A stretch of DNA of 64,000 bases from NCBI RefSeq assembly GCF_029227915.1, contig NC_079881.1:23847501-23911500 (forward strand), read 5' to 3'. Source of the stretch: Hydractinia symbiolongicarpus (lineage: Eukaryota; Cnidaria; Hydrozoa; Anthoathecata; Hydractiniidae). A model generated the notes under the pieces. That model made no database searches and was not told the DNA's origin. It saw only the letters and a program-made list of their open reading frames with translations. Positions 13,356-25,739 of the stretch are shown here, in pieces. The translations under genes and the position numbers were made by a program. The first letter of the stretch is position 1. Each line of letters starts with the position of its first letter.

Positions 13356-14645
13356 ATGGCGGCGACGGACGTAAAAACGGACGAGGAAAATATTTTTAAC
13401 AAAATGCTTGAGGATATTAATGAAGAGATGAATATTGAACATAATAATGTAACTGTTAAAAAAGGTGTATATAAAGAGCTCAATACAACTTTGAATGCAG
13501 AAGATTTTATCGATAAGCACTATGAAAAAACTAGATATAGCGCACTGAGAGATTCTATCCTTGAAGACGTAAAAGGTGAGATAAACACTCTTATCTCAAA
13601 TCAAATTTCAAAACTTGTCAATAATTGTTCAGTTGCTCATAAGGATGACCGAACGGATAAACTGGAATCAAATTTATTGGAAGAAATTCAGTTTTTGCGA
13701 CAAGAAATACAAAGTAAAAACGAAATCATAAAAATTTTAGTTGAAAACTCAGTCGAGCATAACTATTCTACAAAATCGCTACAGCAAGAAAATTTTAATT
13801 CATTTCAAACAGTTAATAAAAAAAATAAAAATAGAAGCACAATCATTAGCAACAACAATGAAGCTGTTAGTCGCCATAACAACCAAAGCTTTGTTCATCG
13901 AAATCGATTTGAACATCTGTATAATGAGAATAATGATCACTCTGAAATAACAGAAAGTTTTAGAGGTGATACTTATAATAATAATAACTTTATACATAAT
14001 AATGAGGAACTAATTGTACATAATAATGAAGACATAATTGTACATAATAATGAAGACATAATTGTACATAATAATAAAGAAAACATTCCAACAAAAAGGC
14101 AATCACTTAATAACGCTAATAACATTATTAACACTAAAAAAATTACATGTATACTAGGAAACAGTATAATAAAAGGCATCAACGGTTACAAGATGACCAA
14201 ATCCCTTGACTACAACCAAAACAAGAGAGTTATACTAAAATCCTTTCCTGGAGCTACGACAGAAGACATGTATGAATACGTCAAACCAACCATGAAGAAA
14301 AAGCCAGATAACATCATCCTTCATGTTGGCACAAATGATCTTTCTAGAAACGTAGCACCAGAGGTTATAGCTAACGATATAATTAATTTAGCAACATCAT
14401 TGATTAACTCGAATATGAACGTATCCGTATCTGGTCTGACTCCAAGAAATGACGATCAAGGTATTAGATGTGACGAACTCAATGACCACCTATATAAAGG
14501 ATGTGCTGAACGAAATATCGCATTCATAAATCACTATCAGCAGATGGATCGGAATCGTCACCTTAACAGAAGTAAACTACATTTGAACCAATATGGATCG
14601 GTAACACTGGCTAATTCTTTTTTAAATTTTATATCTAAGGATTGA
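13356..14645 (+). CDS. Retrotransposon ORF1 protein, coiled coil plus SGNH esterase-like
   Basis: 429 codons from an ATG with a good context (A at -3, G at +4). Upstream codons in this frame read satellite and the T tract, so they are not used. The N-terminal third is charged and predicted coiled coil, including LEEIQFLRQEIQSKNEIIK, and would oligomerise. An Asn-rich linker follows with three tandem 24-nt repeats encoding E(E/D)(L/I)IVHNN at 14004-14075. The C-terminal domain, from about residue 262, has SGNH-hydrolase signatures: GNSI with candidate nucleophile Ser270, GTND with Asn327 and Asp328, and KLHLNQYG with His409. In this family of elements the esterase-type ORF1 is thought to bind RNA or membranes in the retrotransposition particle. 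It ends 12 bases before the ORF2 ATG. No break is seen. Confidence 0.9.
   Translation: MAATDVKTDEENIFNKMLEDINEEMNIEHNNVTVKKGVYKELNTTLNAEDFIDKHYEKTRYSALRDSILEDVKGEINTLISNQISKLVNNCSVAHKDDRTDKLESNLLEEIQFLRQEIQSKNEIIKILVENSVEHNYSTKSLQQENFNSFQTVNKKNKNRSTIISNNNEAVSRHNNQSFVHRNRFEHLYNENNDHSEITESFRGDTYNNNNFIHNNEELIVHNNEDIIVHNNEDIIVHNNKENIPTKRQSLNNANNIINTKKITCILGNSIIKGINGYKMTKSLDYNQNKRVILKSFPGATTEDMYEYVKPTMKKKPDNIILHVGTNDLSRNVAPEVIANDIINLATSLINSNMNVSVSGLTPRNDDQGIRCDELNDHLYKGCAERNIAFINHYQQMDRNRHLNRSKLHLNQYGSVTLANSFLNFISKD
14004..14075 (+). repeat. Three 24-nt tandem repeats inside ORF1
   Basis: Units at 14004-14027, 14028-14051 and 14052-14075 each encode the octapeptide E(E/D)(L/I)IVHNN in frame. The second and third are identical at the nucleotide level, so copy number probably varies between copies of this element. 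They lie in the flexible linker between the coiled coil and the esterase domain. Confidence 0.9.
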
Positions 14646-14657
14646 CTTGGTGTTTGC

Positions 14658-15656
14658 ATGAGCAATAGTATCCCCACAAAAATATCTAACAAAAAAGAAG
14701 CAACTCTTCCTAATGCAATTGCACCATTTAATATAAATAAAACTCTAGAAACGATAGAAAATGATATATCGTTCTCTTCCTGCTTAAAAAACTTACGTCT
14801 ACAAAACTTAAATAGGATTATTCTTGGACAAATTAACATTAATTCCGTACGAAATAAATTCGACTGTCTAGTTAATGCAATTGATGGAAACCTTGATGTT
14901 CTTTTAATCTCTGAAACTAAAATTGATAGCTCTTTTCCTACCGCTCAATTTAAAATTGACGGTTACACAAAGCTTTTTCGTCTGGATCGTAATAGTAAAG
15001 GTGGAGGTATGCTCTTATATGTACGTCAAGATATTCCATCAAAACAGTTGCATCCAACTAGTACTTGTACGGACAATTTTGAAGGATTTTTTGTCGAACT
15101 AAACCTGCGAAAAAAAAAATGGCTGCTCTGTTGCTCATACAACCACCACAAAAATGCTATATCTGAACATCTAAAAAATATTGGTAACGGTCTTGATGTT
15201 TTGTCTGCAAATTATGACAACATATTACTATTAGGAGATTTTAATGCGGAAATTAACGAAAATAGCATGACAGAATTTGCTGAACTCTACAACCTTAAGT
15301 GCCTCGTGAAGGACCCCACATGCTTTAAAAACCCTGATAACCCATCGTGTATTGATCTTTTTCTCACAAATCGATATAACTATTTCCAAAACACCAGCAC
15401 ATTGGAAACAGGTCTCTCTGATTTCCATAAAATGGCCATCACTGTAATGAAAATATATTTTCAGAAACAAAAATCTCATATCATCAAATATAGGAATTAC
15501 AAAAACTTTTCAAATGAACGTTTTTGTTATGAGCTAACATGTCGACTTCAAAATATAGAAAAATCGAAAAAAAAGATAGATGATGAGTTAGAAAACTTTC
15601 ATGAATGTGCAAAATCAGTCCTTAACAAAATTGCGCCATTAAAAAAAAATACGTAA
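14658..15656 (+). CDS. Retrotransposon ORF2, AP-endonuclease part
   Basis: 332 codons from an ATG 12 bases after ORF1. It is the first part of ORF2, an exonuclease-endonuclease-phosphatase fold that nicks target DNA to prime reverse transcription. The expected active-site positions are present: GQININS (Asn60/Asn62), SETK (Glu86), SYNHH (Tyr161), LLGDFN (Asp194, Asn196), CIDLF (Asp233) and GLSDFHKM (Ser254, Asp255, His257). The frame ends prematurely just after an A9 run at 15641-15649. The reverse-transcriptase frame opens in a different frame immediately after, so this is one ORF2 split by a one-base indel, not a separate gene. Confidence 0.92.
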   Translation: MSNSIPTKISNKKEATLPNAIAPFNINKTLETIENDISFSSCLKNLRLQNLNRIILGQININSVRNKFDCLVNAIDGNLDVLLISETKIDSSFPTAQFKIDGYTKLFRLDRNSKGGGMLLYVRQDIPSKQLHPTSTCTDNFEGFFVELNLRKKKWLLCCSYNHHKNAISEHLKNIGNGLDVLSANYDNILLLGDFNAEINENSMTEFAELYNLKCLVKDPTCFKNPDNPSCIDLFLTNRYNYFQNTSTLETGLSDFHKMAITVMKIYFQKQKSHIIKYRNYKNFSNERFCYELTCRLQNIEKSKKKIDDELENFHECAKSVLNKIAPLKKNT

Positions 15657-17716
15657 GAGCAAACCAATCACCGTTCATGAATAGGACCCTGCATAAGGCT
15701 GTTATGAAAAGAAGTAGGCTTAGAAATAAATACTTAAAAAATAGAACAGAAGAAAATAGATTAGCTTTTAATCAACAAAGAAATATTTGTGTCACACTAT
15801 TTCGAAAAGAAAAATATGATTATTACAACAATCTAAATGTTAAAAAAATTACCGCTAATAAGACATTTTGGAAAACTATAAAACCTTTCTTGTCCGATAA
15901 AGGACCATCGACCCAAATTATAACACTGATAGAAAAAGAAGAAATCATATCGGATGATGAAAAGGTTGCAAACATTTTCAACACTTTCTTCACGAATATT
16001 GTAAAAAATCTGGATCTTACAATATCTGACACAATCCTTGTAATTTGCTCAAACGTAGATGACCCTGTTTTGAAGGCTATTAAACGATATGAAAACCATC
16101 CAAGTATACTGAATATAAAAAAAAACATTGGTGATTACAATCCTGGTTTTTCCTTCAATCATGTAGAAAAAGCTGAAATCAGGAGAGAGATACGAAATTT
16201 GAATATTCATAAGGCATGCCAAGAAACCGATATACCAACAAAAATAATTAAGGAAAACGAAGATCAGTATTTAGAAATTTCACATTTCTCTGTTAACTCT
16301 GCAATTGATCTGTGTAAATACCCAGAATTTTTGAAAAGGGCAGATGTGACACCACTTTTTAAAGAAAAAGACAGATCTAACAAATCAAACTACAGACCTA
16401 TAAGCATTCTTAGTAACCTTTCAAAAATCTTTGAGAGATGTCTGTATCGTCAGATTGAAGATTATTTTAACCGATACTTAAGTAAGTTTCAGTGTGGATT
16501 TAGGAAAGGCTACAGTGCTCAGCACTGTCTCACTGTTATGCTTGAAAAATGGAAAAAGGCTGTTGATGAAGGTAAAGCATGTGGAGCCCTTCTGACTGAT
16601 TTATCTAAAGCATTTGACTGTCTCCTACATGATTTACTGATCGCAAAACTTCATGCATATGGATTTGACATGTATTCCCTACGCCTAATTATGAGTTATG
16701 TGAGTGGAAGATTTCAAAGAGTAAAGATACAAAAAAATTCGTATAGCTCATGGCTTGAAATATTGTTTGGCGTGCCGCAAGGATCTATTCTAGGCCCGTT
16801 ACTTTTTAACATATTTATCTGCGATCTTTTCTCAGTTGAATTTGATTTTAATGACATTGAATTTGCGAGCTATGCAGACGACACAACACCATATGTTATC
16901 GGTAACGACTCAAAGGAAGTCGTTACTAAACTTCAAAACATTTCTGAAAAAGTGTTTACATGGTTTGACAATAATGCAATGAAAGCAAATGATGACAAGT
17001 GTCATTTGCTTTTAAGCGATAATGAAATATTAAGTACACAGATAGGCAACTCAGTAATAAAAGGCAGCACTCATGGACGCCTACTTGGAGTCATTATCGA
17101 TAACAAACTTAAATTTGATCTGCATGTGTCTAAACTCTGTGCAAAAGCGAGTCAGAAACTAAATGCGCTTACAAGGATGACATCTTTTATGAACTTTAAT
17201 AAGAAGAAACTATTAATGAATTCCTTCGTAATTTCGCAATTCAATTACTGCCCTCTAGTTTGGATGTTTCACAACAGAGCTCTAAACAATCGTATTAATC
17301 GAATACATGAAAAAGCACTGCGGATAGTCTATAGCGACAGTTCTTTTTCCTTCACAGACCTCCTTCATAAGGACAGCTCTGTTACGGTACACCAACGAAA
17401 CCTACAATCTCTTGCAACTGAGATGTACAAAATAAAAAACGACATGGCTCCAGAAATAATGCAAGATATTTTTCCTGTTTATAATCCAAAATACAATCTA
17501 AGAAATAATCGAGAATTTACTGGCCGTAATGCTAAATCAGTTTACTATGGTACAGAAACTTTATCCTTTATCGGTTACAAAATATGGCAACAAATTCCAG
17601 TAAGAATCAAAGAAATGTCATCCTTGCAATCCTTTAAATCCCAAATTAAAAAGTGGGTACCAAACTGCTCCTGCAGACTATGTAAAAAATACATCCCACA
17701 AATTGGTTTTATATGA
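15650..17716 (+). CDS. Retrotransposon ORF2, reverse-transcriptase part
   Basis: The frame is open from the end of the A9 run; the first ATG inside it is at 15677. Counting from that ATG there are 679 codons. Reverse-transcriptase blocks are clear: SNYRPIS near residue 237, FQCGFRKGYSAQH near 271, LLTDLSKAFD with catalytic Asp308, GVPQGSILGPLLFNIF near 365, and FASYADD with Asp401 and Asp402. The C-terminal region has LRIVYSDSSFSFTDLLHKD followed later by a Cys-rich end, CSCRLCKKY, as in CR1-like elements. No stop interrupts it. One extra base in the A run would restore a single ORF2, so this copy is at most one lesion from a full frame; programmed frameshifting or an assembly error are alternatives. 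Confidence 0.93.
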   Translation, partial: YVRANQSPFMNRTLHKAVMKRSRLRNKYLKNRTEENRLAFNQQRNICVTLFRKEKYDYYNNLNVKKITANKTFWKTIKPFLSDKGPSTQIITLIEKEEIISDDEKVANIFNTFFTNIVKNLDLTISDTILVICSNVDDPVLKAIKRYENHPSILNIKKNIGDYNPGFSFNHVEKAEIRREIRNLNIHKACQETDIPTKIIKENEDQYLEISHFSVNSAIDLCKYPEFLKRADVTPLFKEKDRSNKSNYRPISILSNLSKIFERCLYRQIEDYFNRYLSKFQCGFRKGYSAQHCLTVMLEKWKKAVDEGKACGALLTDLSKAFDCLLHDLLIAKLHAYGFDMYSLRLIMSYVSGRFQRVKIQKNSYSSWLEILFGVPQGSILGPLLFNIFICDLFSVEFDFNDIEFASYADDTTPYVIGNDSKEVVTKLQNISEKVFTWFDNNAMKANDDKCHLLLSDNEILSTQIGNSVIKGSTHGRLLGVIIDNKLKFDLHVSKLCAKASQKLNALTRMTSFMNFNKKKLLMNSFVISQFNYCPLVWMFHNRALNNRINRIHEKALRIVYSDSSFSFTDLLHKDSSVTVHQRNLQSLATEMYKIKNDMAPEIMQDIFPVYNPKYNLRNNREFTGRNAKSVYYGTETLSFIGYKIWQQIPVRIKEMSSLQSFKSQIKKWVPNCSCRLCKKYIPQIGFI

Positions 17717-17936
17717 CTCGCGGATGTACTCTCGCTAATTTCATATTTGCTTATACACTCACTTAATTTATACAACCACAAATGTTTAAAAAATTGTATA
17801 TATCTAAAAATATTTTATGCCTTATATTTATACTGTATATTTTAAAATCTTTCTTTTCAAGTTGACATTAACTAGCTTTTATTAGCTATATATGTATTTA
17901 TACTTAGTCAACTATAAATAAATGAATAATAATAAT
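17717..17936 (+). other. Retrotransposon 3' UTR and AAT-rich tail
   Basis: About 220 bases of AT-rich, non-coding sequence between the ORF2 stop and the satellite. It ends in AAATAAATGAATAATAATAA, a short simple-repeat tail instead of pure poly(A), as is usual for CR1/L2 elements. The satellite resumes at ATTTAGCGATAG. Confidence 0.8.
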
Positions 17937-18059
17937 ATTTAGCGATAGTATTCGGATATTACTAGGTTGCATCGCTTTTAACAGTGAAACGCTTGACTGT
18001 AGGACTTAATTGAACTGATTTTGGACTTTGACCTTATATATCTGATAAATGAGCCAGTT

Positions 18060-18800
18060 TGACTACAAGAAATAACATTCTTCTTAATTTGACATGATTG
18101 CTGGAACTCAGCGATTACACTGGGCACTGTGGTAGCGCTTTATTAAAAATTTAAGATAAACAAGTCATTTTTTACTGTGGGACCAATCCTAGCCGTTATC
18201 TCGCGCTGAATAAATAGAGACAGTTTCAAAAACTACATTTCATTTACTTTCTAACGGTGTCAATCCGTTTGAGTTACAACGGTTGCGTCAAATATTCGTA
18301 CCAACATGTATTTAGTGATTTTCTTCCGATAATACTAAGTTGTATTGTTTTTACAGTGAAACGATTGACTGTGGGAATTAATAGAACTGATTCTGGACTG
18401 TGACCTTATAAATGTGATAAATGAGCCAATTGATCTCCAAGGAATAACATTCTTCTTAATTTGACATGATTGCTGGAACTCAGCGATTACACTGGGCACT
18501 GTGGTAGCGCTTTATTAAAAATTTAAGATAAACAAGTCATTTTTTACTGTGGGACCAATCCTAGCCGTTATCTCGCGCTGAATAAATAGAGACAGTTTCA
18601 AAAACTACATTTCATTTACTTTCTAACGGTGTCAATCCGTTTGAGTTACAACGGTTGCGTCAAATATTCGTACCAACATGTATTTAGTGATTTTCTTCCG
18701 ATAATACTAAGTTGTATTGGTTTAACAGCGAAACGATTGACTGTGGGAATTAATAGAACTGATTCTGGACTGTGACCTTATAAATGTGATAAATGAGCCA
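18060..18800 (+). repeat. Near-identical tandem monomer pair
   Basis: The segment around 18100-18430, with TTTAAGATAAACAAGTCATT, TCTCGCGCTGAATAAATAGA and the unusual GTCAAATATTCG (normally GTCACATATTCG), recurs about 370 bp downstream at 18470-18800 with only a few changes. This is a single-monomer duplication, the shortest tandem-expansion scale seen in the window. Confidence 0.75.
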
Positions 18801-21463
18801 ATTGATCTCCAAGGAATAACATTCTTCTTAATTTGACATGATTGCCGGAATTCATCGATTACATTAGGCTCTATGGTAGCGCTGTTTTAAGAATTTAGAT
18901 AAATAAGTCTTTTCTTGCTGTGGGACCAATCCAGGCCGTTAGCACGTGCTGAATAAATAGGAACAGTTCCAAAGACTACATTTCATTGACTTTCTAGCGG
19001 TATAAATCCGTTTGAGTTACAACGGTTGCGTCACATATTCGTACCAACATGTATTTAGCGATAGTATTCGGATATTACTAGGTTGCATCATTTTTAAAAG
19101 TGAAACGCTTGACTGTGGGACTTAATTGAACTGATTTTGGACTTTGACCTTATAAATGTGATAAATGAGCCAGTTTGACTACAAGTAATAACATTCTTCT
19201 TAATTTGACATGATTGCTGGAACTCAGCGATTTCACTGGGCGCTGTGGTAGCGCTTTATTAAAAATATAAGATAAATAAGTCATTCTTTACTGTGGGACC
19301 AATCCTAGCTGTTAGCTCGCGCTGAAGAAATAGAGACAGTTTCAAAAACTACATTTCATTTACTTTCTAACGGTGTCAATCCGTTTGAGTTACAACGGTT
19401 GCGTCACATATTCGTACCAACATGTATTTAGCGATATTTTTCCGCTATTACTAGGTTGCATAGCTTTTAACAGCGAAACGATTGACTGTGGGACTTAATT
19501 GAACTAACTTTGGACTGTGACCTGATAATTGTAATAAATGAGACAAGTGGTCTTCAAGAAATAACATTCTTCTTAATTTGACATGATTGCCGGACTCAGC
19601 CATTACACTGGGCGCTGTGGTAGCGCTTTATTAAAAAAATAAGATAAACAAGTCATTTTTTACTGTGGGACCAATCCTAGCCGTTATCTCGCGCTGAAGA
19701 AATAGAGACAGTTTCAAAAACTACATTTCATTTACTTTCTAACGGTGTCAATCCGTTTGAGTTACAACGGTTGCGTCACATATTCGTACCAACATGTATT
19801 TAGTGATTTTCTTCCGATATTACTAAGTTGTATTGTTTTAACAGTGAAACGATTGACTGTGGGAATTAATAGTACTGATTCTGGACTGTGACCTTATAAA
19901 TGTGATAAATGAGCCAATTGATCTCCAAGGAATAACATTCTTCTTAATTTGACATGATTGCCGGAATTCATCGATTACATTAGGCTCTATGGTAGCGCTG
20001 TTTTAAGAATTTAGATAAATAAGTCTTTTCTTGCTGTGGGACCAATCCAGGCCGTTAGCACGTGCTGAATAAATAGGAACAGCTCCAAAGACTACATTTC
20101 ATTGACTTTCTAGCGGTATAAATCCGTTTTAGTTACAACAGTTGCGTCACATATTCGCACCAACATGTATTTAGTGATTTTCTTCCGATATTACTAAGTT
20201 GTATTGTTTTAACAGTGAAACGATTGACTGTGGGACTTAATTGAACTAACTTTGGACTGTGACCTGATAATTGTAATAAATGAGACAAGTGGTCTTCAAG
20301 AAATAACATTCTTCTTAATTTGACATGATTGCCGGACTCAGCCATTACACTGGGCGCTGTGGTAGCGCTTTATTAAAAAAATAAGATAAACAAGTCATTT
20401 TTTACTGTGGGACCAATCCTAGCCGTTATCTCGCGCTGAAGAGATAGAGACAGTTTCAAAAACTACTTCATTTACTTTCTAACGGTGTCAATCCGTTTGA
20501 GTTACAACTGTTGCGTCACATATTCTTACCAACATGTATTTGGTGATTTTCTTCCGATATTACTAAGTTGTATTGCTTTTAAATGTGAAACGATTGACTG
20601 TGGGAATTAATAGAACTGATTCTGGACTGTGACCTTATAAATGTGATAAATGAGCCAATTGATCTCCAAGGAATAACATTCTTCTTAATTTGATATGATT
20701 GCCGGAATTCATCGATTACATTAGGCTCTATGGTAGCGCTGTTTTAAGAATTTAGATAAATAAGTCTTTTCTTGCTGTGGGACCAATCCAGGCCGTTAGC
20801 ACGTGCTGAATAAATAGGAACAGTTCCAAAGACTACATTTCATTGACTTTCTAGCGGTATAAATCCGTTTGAGTTACAACGGTTGCGTCACATATTCGTA
20901 CCAACATTTATTTAGCGATAGTATTCGGATATTACTAGGTTGCATCATTTTTAACAGTGAAACGCTTGACTGTGGGACTTAATTGAACTGATTTTGGACT
21001 TTGACCTTATAAATGTGATAATTGAGCCAGTTTGACTACAAGAAATAACATCCTTCTTAATTTGACATGATTGCTGCAACTCAGCGATTACACTGGGCGC
21101 TGTAGTAGCGCTTTATTAAAAAATGAGGATAAATAAGTCATTTTCTACTGCGGGGCCAATGCTAGCCGTTAGCTCGCGCTGAAGAATTAGAGACAGTTTC
21201 AAAAACTACATTTCATTTACTTTATAACGGTGTCAATCCGTTTGAGTTACAACGGTTGCGTCACATATTCGTACCAACATGTATTTAGAGATATTTTTCC
21301 GCTATTACTAGGTTGCATCGCTTTTAACAGTGAAACGTTTGACTGTGGGACTTAATTAAACTGATTTGGGCCTTTGACCTTATAAATGTGATAAATGAGC
21401 CAGTTTGACTACAAGAAATAACATTCTTCTTAATTTGACATGATTGCTGGAACTCAGCGATTA

Positions 21464-23697
21464 CACTGGGCACTGCGGTAGCGCTTTATTAAAAAATTAA
21501 GATAAAGAAGTCATTTTTTACTGTGGGACCAATCCTAGCCGTTATCTCGCGCTAAATAAATAGAGACAGTTTCAAAAATTGCATTTCATTTACTTTCTAA
21601 CGGTGTCAATGCGTTTGAGTTACAACGGTTGCGTCACATATTCGTACCAACATGTATTTAGTTATTTTCTTCCGATATTACTAAGTTGTATTGTTTTAAC
21701 GGTGAAACGATTGACTGTGGGAATTAATAGAACACATTCTGGACTGTGACCTTATAAATGCGATAAATGAGCCAATTGGTCTCCAAGAAATAACATTCTT
21801 CTTCATTTGACATGATTGCCGGAATTCATCGATTACATGAGGCTCTGTGGTAGCGCTTTATTTAAGAATTTAGATAAATAAGTCTTTTCTTACTGTGGGA
21901 CCAATCCTGGCCGTTAGCACGTGCTGAATAAATAGGAACAGTTCCAAAGACTACATTTCATTGACTTTCTAGCGGTATAAATCTGTTTGAGTTAAAACGG
22001 TTGCGTCACATATTCGTACCAACATGTATTTAGCGATAGTATTCGGATATTACTAGGTTGCATCGCTTTTAACAGTGAAACGCTTGACTGTGGGACTTAA
22101 TTGAACTGATTTTGGACTTTGACCTGATAAATATGATAAATGAGCCAGTTTGATTACAAGAAATAACATTCTTCTTAATTTGACATGATTGCTGGAACTC
22201 AGCGATTACACTGGGCGCTGTGGTAGGGCTTTATTAAAAAATTAAGATAAATAAGTCATTTTTTACTGTGGGACCAATCCTAGCCGCTAGCTCGCACTGA
22301 AGAAATAGAGACAGTTTCAAAAACTACATTTCATTTACTTTCTAACGGTGTCAATCCGTTTGAGTTACAACGGTTGCGTCACATATTCGTACCAACATGT
22401 ATTTAGCGATATTTTTCCGCTATTACTAGGTTGCATGGCTTTTAACAGTGAAACGATTGACTGTGGGACTTAATTGAACTAACTTTGGACTGTGACCTGA
22501 TAATTGTAATAAATGAGACAAGTGGTTTTCAAGAAATAACATTTTTCTTAATTTGACATGATTGCCGGACTCAGCCATTACACTGGGCACTATAGTAGCG
22601 CTTTATTAAAAAATTAAGATAAAGAAGTCATTTTTTACTGTGGGACCAATCCTAGCCGTTATCTCGCGCTAAATAAATAGAGACAGTTTCAAAAACTACA
22701 TTTCATTTACTTTCTAACGGTGTCAATGCGTTTGAGTTACAACGGTTGCGTCACATATTCGTACCAACATGTATTTAGTTATTTTCTTCCGATATTACTA
22801 AGTTGTATTGTTTTAACGGTGAAACGATTGACTGTGGGAATTAATAGAACACATTCTGGACTGTGACCTTATAAATGCGATAAATGAGCCAATTGGTCTC
22901 CAAGAAATAACATTCTTCTTCATTTGACATGATTGCCGGAATTCATCGATTACATGAGGCTCTGTGGTAGCGCTTTATTTAAGAATTTAGATAAATAAGT
23001 CTTTTCTTACTGTGGGACCAATCCTGGCCGTTAGCACGTGCTGAATAAATAGGAACAGTTCCAAAGACTATATTTCATTGACTTTCTAGCGGTATAAATC
23101 TGTTTGAGTTAAAACGGTTGCGTCACATATTCGTACCAACATGTATTTAGCGATAGTATTCGGATATTACTAGGTTGCATCGCTTTTAACAGTGAAACGC
23201 TTGACTGTGGGACTTAATTGAACTGATTTTGGACTTTGACCTGATAAATATGATAAATGAGCCAGTTTGACTACAAGAAATAACATTCTTCTTAATTTGA
23301 CATGATTGCTGGAACTCAGCGATTACACTGGGCGCTGTGGTAGGGCTTTATTAAAAAATTAAGAAAAATAAGTCATTTTTTACTGTGGGACCAATCCTAG
23401 CCGCTAGCTCGCACAGAAGAAATAGAGACAGTTTCAAAAACTACATTTCATTTACTTTCTAACGGTGTCAATCCGTTTGAGTTACAACGGTTGCGTCACA
23501 TATTCGTACCAACATGTATTTAGCGATATTTTTCCGCTATTACTAGGTTGCATGGCTTTTAACAGTGAAACGATTGACTGTGGGACTTAATTGAACTAAC
23601 TTTGGACTGTGACCTGATAATTGTAATAAATGAGACAAGTGGTTTTCAAGAAATAACATTCTTCTTAATTTGACATGATTGCCGGACTCACCCATTA
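21464..23697 (+). repeat. Tandem pair of 3-monomer units (1,117 bp)
   Basis: Unit 1 (about 21464-22580) and unit 2 (about 22581-23697) are nearly identical. Markers include AAGATAAAGAAGTC, the odd GTCAATGCGTTTGAG, GGTGAAACGATTGACTG at 21701 and 22818, and GGTAGGGCTTTATTAAAA. Few substitutions separate them, for example ACTACATTTC against ACTATATTTC. Confidence 0.88.
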
Positions 23698-25739
23698 CAC
23701 TGGGCGCTATGGTAGCGCTTTATTAAAAAATTAAGATAAACAAGTCATTTTTTACTGTGGGACCAATCCTAGCCGTTATCTTGCGTTGAAGAAATAGAGA
23801 CAGTTTCAAAAACTACATTTCATTTACTTTCTAACGGTGTCAATCCGTTTGAGTTACAACGGTTGCGTCACATGTTCGTACCAACATGTATTTAGTGATT
23901 TTCTTCCGATATTACTAAGTTGTATTGTTTTAACAGTGAAACGATTGACTGTGGGAATTAATAGAACTGATTCTGGACTGTGACCTTATAAATGTGATAA
24001 ATGAGCCAATTGGTCTCCAAGGAATAACATTCTTCTTAATTTGACATGATTGCCGGAATTCATCGATTACATTAGGCTCTATGGTAGCGCTTTTTTAAGA
24101 ATTTAGATAAATAAGTCTTTTCTTGCTGTGGGACCAATCCTGGTCTTTAGCACGTGCTGAATAAATAGGAACATTTCCAAAGACTACATTTCATTGACTT
24201 TCTAGAGGTATAAATCCGTTTGAGTTACAACAGTTGCGTCACATATTCGTACCAACATGTATTTTGCGAAAGTATTCGGATATTACTAGGTTGCATCGCT
24301 TTTAACAGTGAAACGATTGACTGTGGAACTTAATTGAACTGATTTTGGACTGTGACCTTTTAAATGTGATAAATGAGAAAATTGGACTTCTAGAAATAAC
24401 ATTCTTCTTAAATTGACATGATTGTCGGACTCAGCCATTACACTGGGCGCTGTGGTAACGCTTGATTTAAAAATTTAGATAAATAAGTCATTTTTTACTG
24501 CGGGACCAATCCTAGGCGTTATCGCATGATGAAGAAGTAGCGACAGTTTCAAAAACTACATCTCACTGACTTTCTGACGGTGTCAGTCCGTTTGAGTTAC
24601 AACGGTTGGGTCACATATTCGTACCAACATGTATTTAGCGATATTGTTCTGATATTACTATGTTGCATCGCTTCTAACAGTGAAACGATTGACTGTGGAA
24701 CTTAATTGAACTGATTTTGGACTGTGACCTTATAAATGTGATAAATGAGAAAATTGGACTCCTAGAAATAACATTCTTCTTAAATTGACGTGATTGCCGG
24801 AACTTAGCGATTACATTGGGCGCTGTGGTAGGGCTTTATTTAAAAAGTTTAGATAAATAAATCATTTTTTGCTGTAGGACCAATCCTGGCCGTTAGCTCG
24901 CGCTGAAGAAATAGAGACAGTTTCAAAAACTACATTTCATTTACTTTATAACGGTGTTGAGTTACAACGGTTGCGTCACATATTCGTACCAACATGTATT
25001 TAGAGATATTTTTCCGCTATTACTAGGTTGCATCGCTTTTAACAGTAAAACGTTTGACTGTGGGACTTAATTGAACTGATTCTATACTGTGACCTTATAA
25101 ATGTGATAAATGAGCGAATTGGTCTCCAAGGAATAACATTCTTCTTAATTTGACATGATTGCTGGAATTCAGGGATTACATTAGCCTCGGTGGTAGCGCT
25201 TTATTTAAAAATTTAGATAAATAAGTCTTTCCTTAATGTGGCACCAATCCTGGCTGTTAGCACGCACTGAATAAATAGGAACAGTTCCAAAGACTACATT
25301 TCATTGACTTTCTAGCGGTATAAATCCGTTTGAGTTACAACGGTTGCGTCACATATTCGACCAACATGTATTTAGCGATAGTATTCGGATATTACTAGGT
25401 TGCATCGCTTTTAACAGTGAAACGCTTGACTGTGGGACTTAATTGAACTGATTTTGGACTTTGACCTTATAAATGTGATAAATGAGCCAGTTTGACTACA
25501 AGAAATAACATTCTTCTTAATTTGACATGATTGCTGGAATTCAGAGATTACATTAGGCTCTGTGGTAGCGCTTTATTTAAAAATTTAGATAAATAAGACA
25601 TTTCTTACTGTGGGACCAATCCTGGCCGTTAGCACGCGCTGAATAAATAGGAACAGTTACAAAAACTGTATTTCATTGACTTTCTAGCGGTATAAGTCCG
25701 TTTGAGTTACAACGGTTCTGTCACATATTCGTACCAACA

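Larger units (their letters stand above)
13342..17936 (+). mobile_element. CR1-like non-LTR retrotransposon
   Basis: An insertion of about 4.6 kb carrying ORF1 (coiled coil plus SGNH-like esterase) and ORF2 (AP endonuclease plus reverse transcriptase), ending in an AATAAATGAATAATAATAAT-type tail with no LTRs. The left flank stops at CATGTATTT and the right flank resumes at ATTTAGCGATAGTATTCGG. The satellite monomer is therefore continuous across the insertion, with a short ATTT (possibly TATTT) target duplication blurred by the T tract. ORF1 with an esterase domain and a microsatellite-like 3' tail fit the CR1 clade; L2 is the main alternative. The leader before ORF1 is only about 14 bases after the T tract, so the 5' end may be slightly truncated. 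It is nearly intact, implying a fairly recent insertion. Confidence 0.92.

Noticed and set aside
13342-17936. LTR retrotransposon or endogenous retrovirus
   Set aside because: There are no long terminal repeats, gag, protease or integrase. The endonuclease is of AP type and the tail is a simple repeat, as in a non-LTR element.
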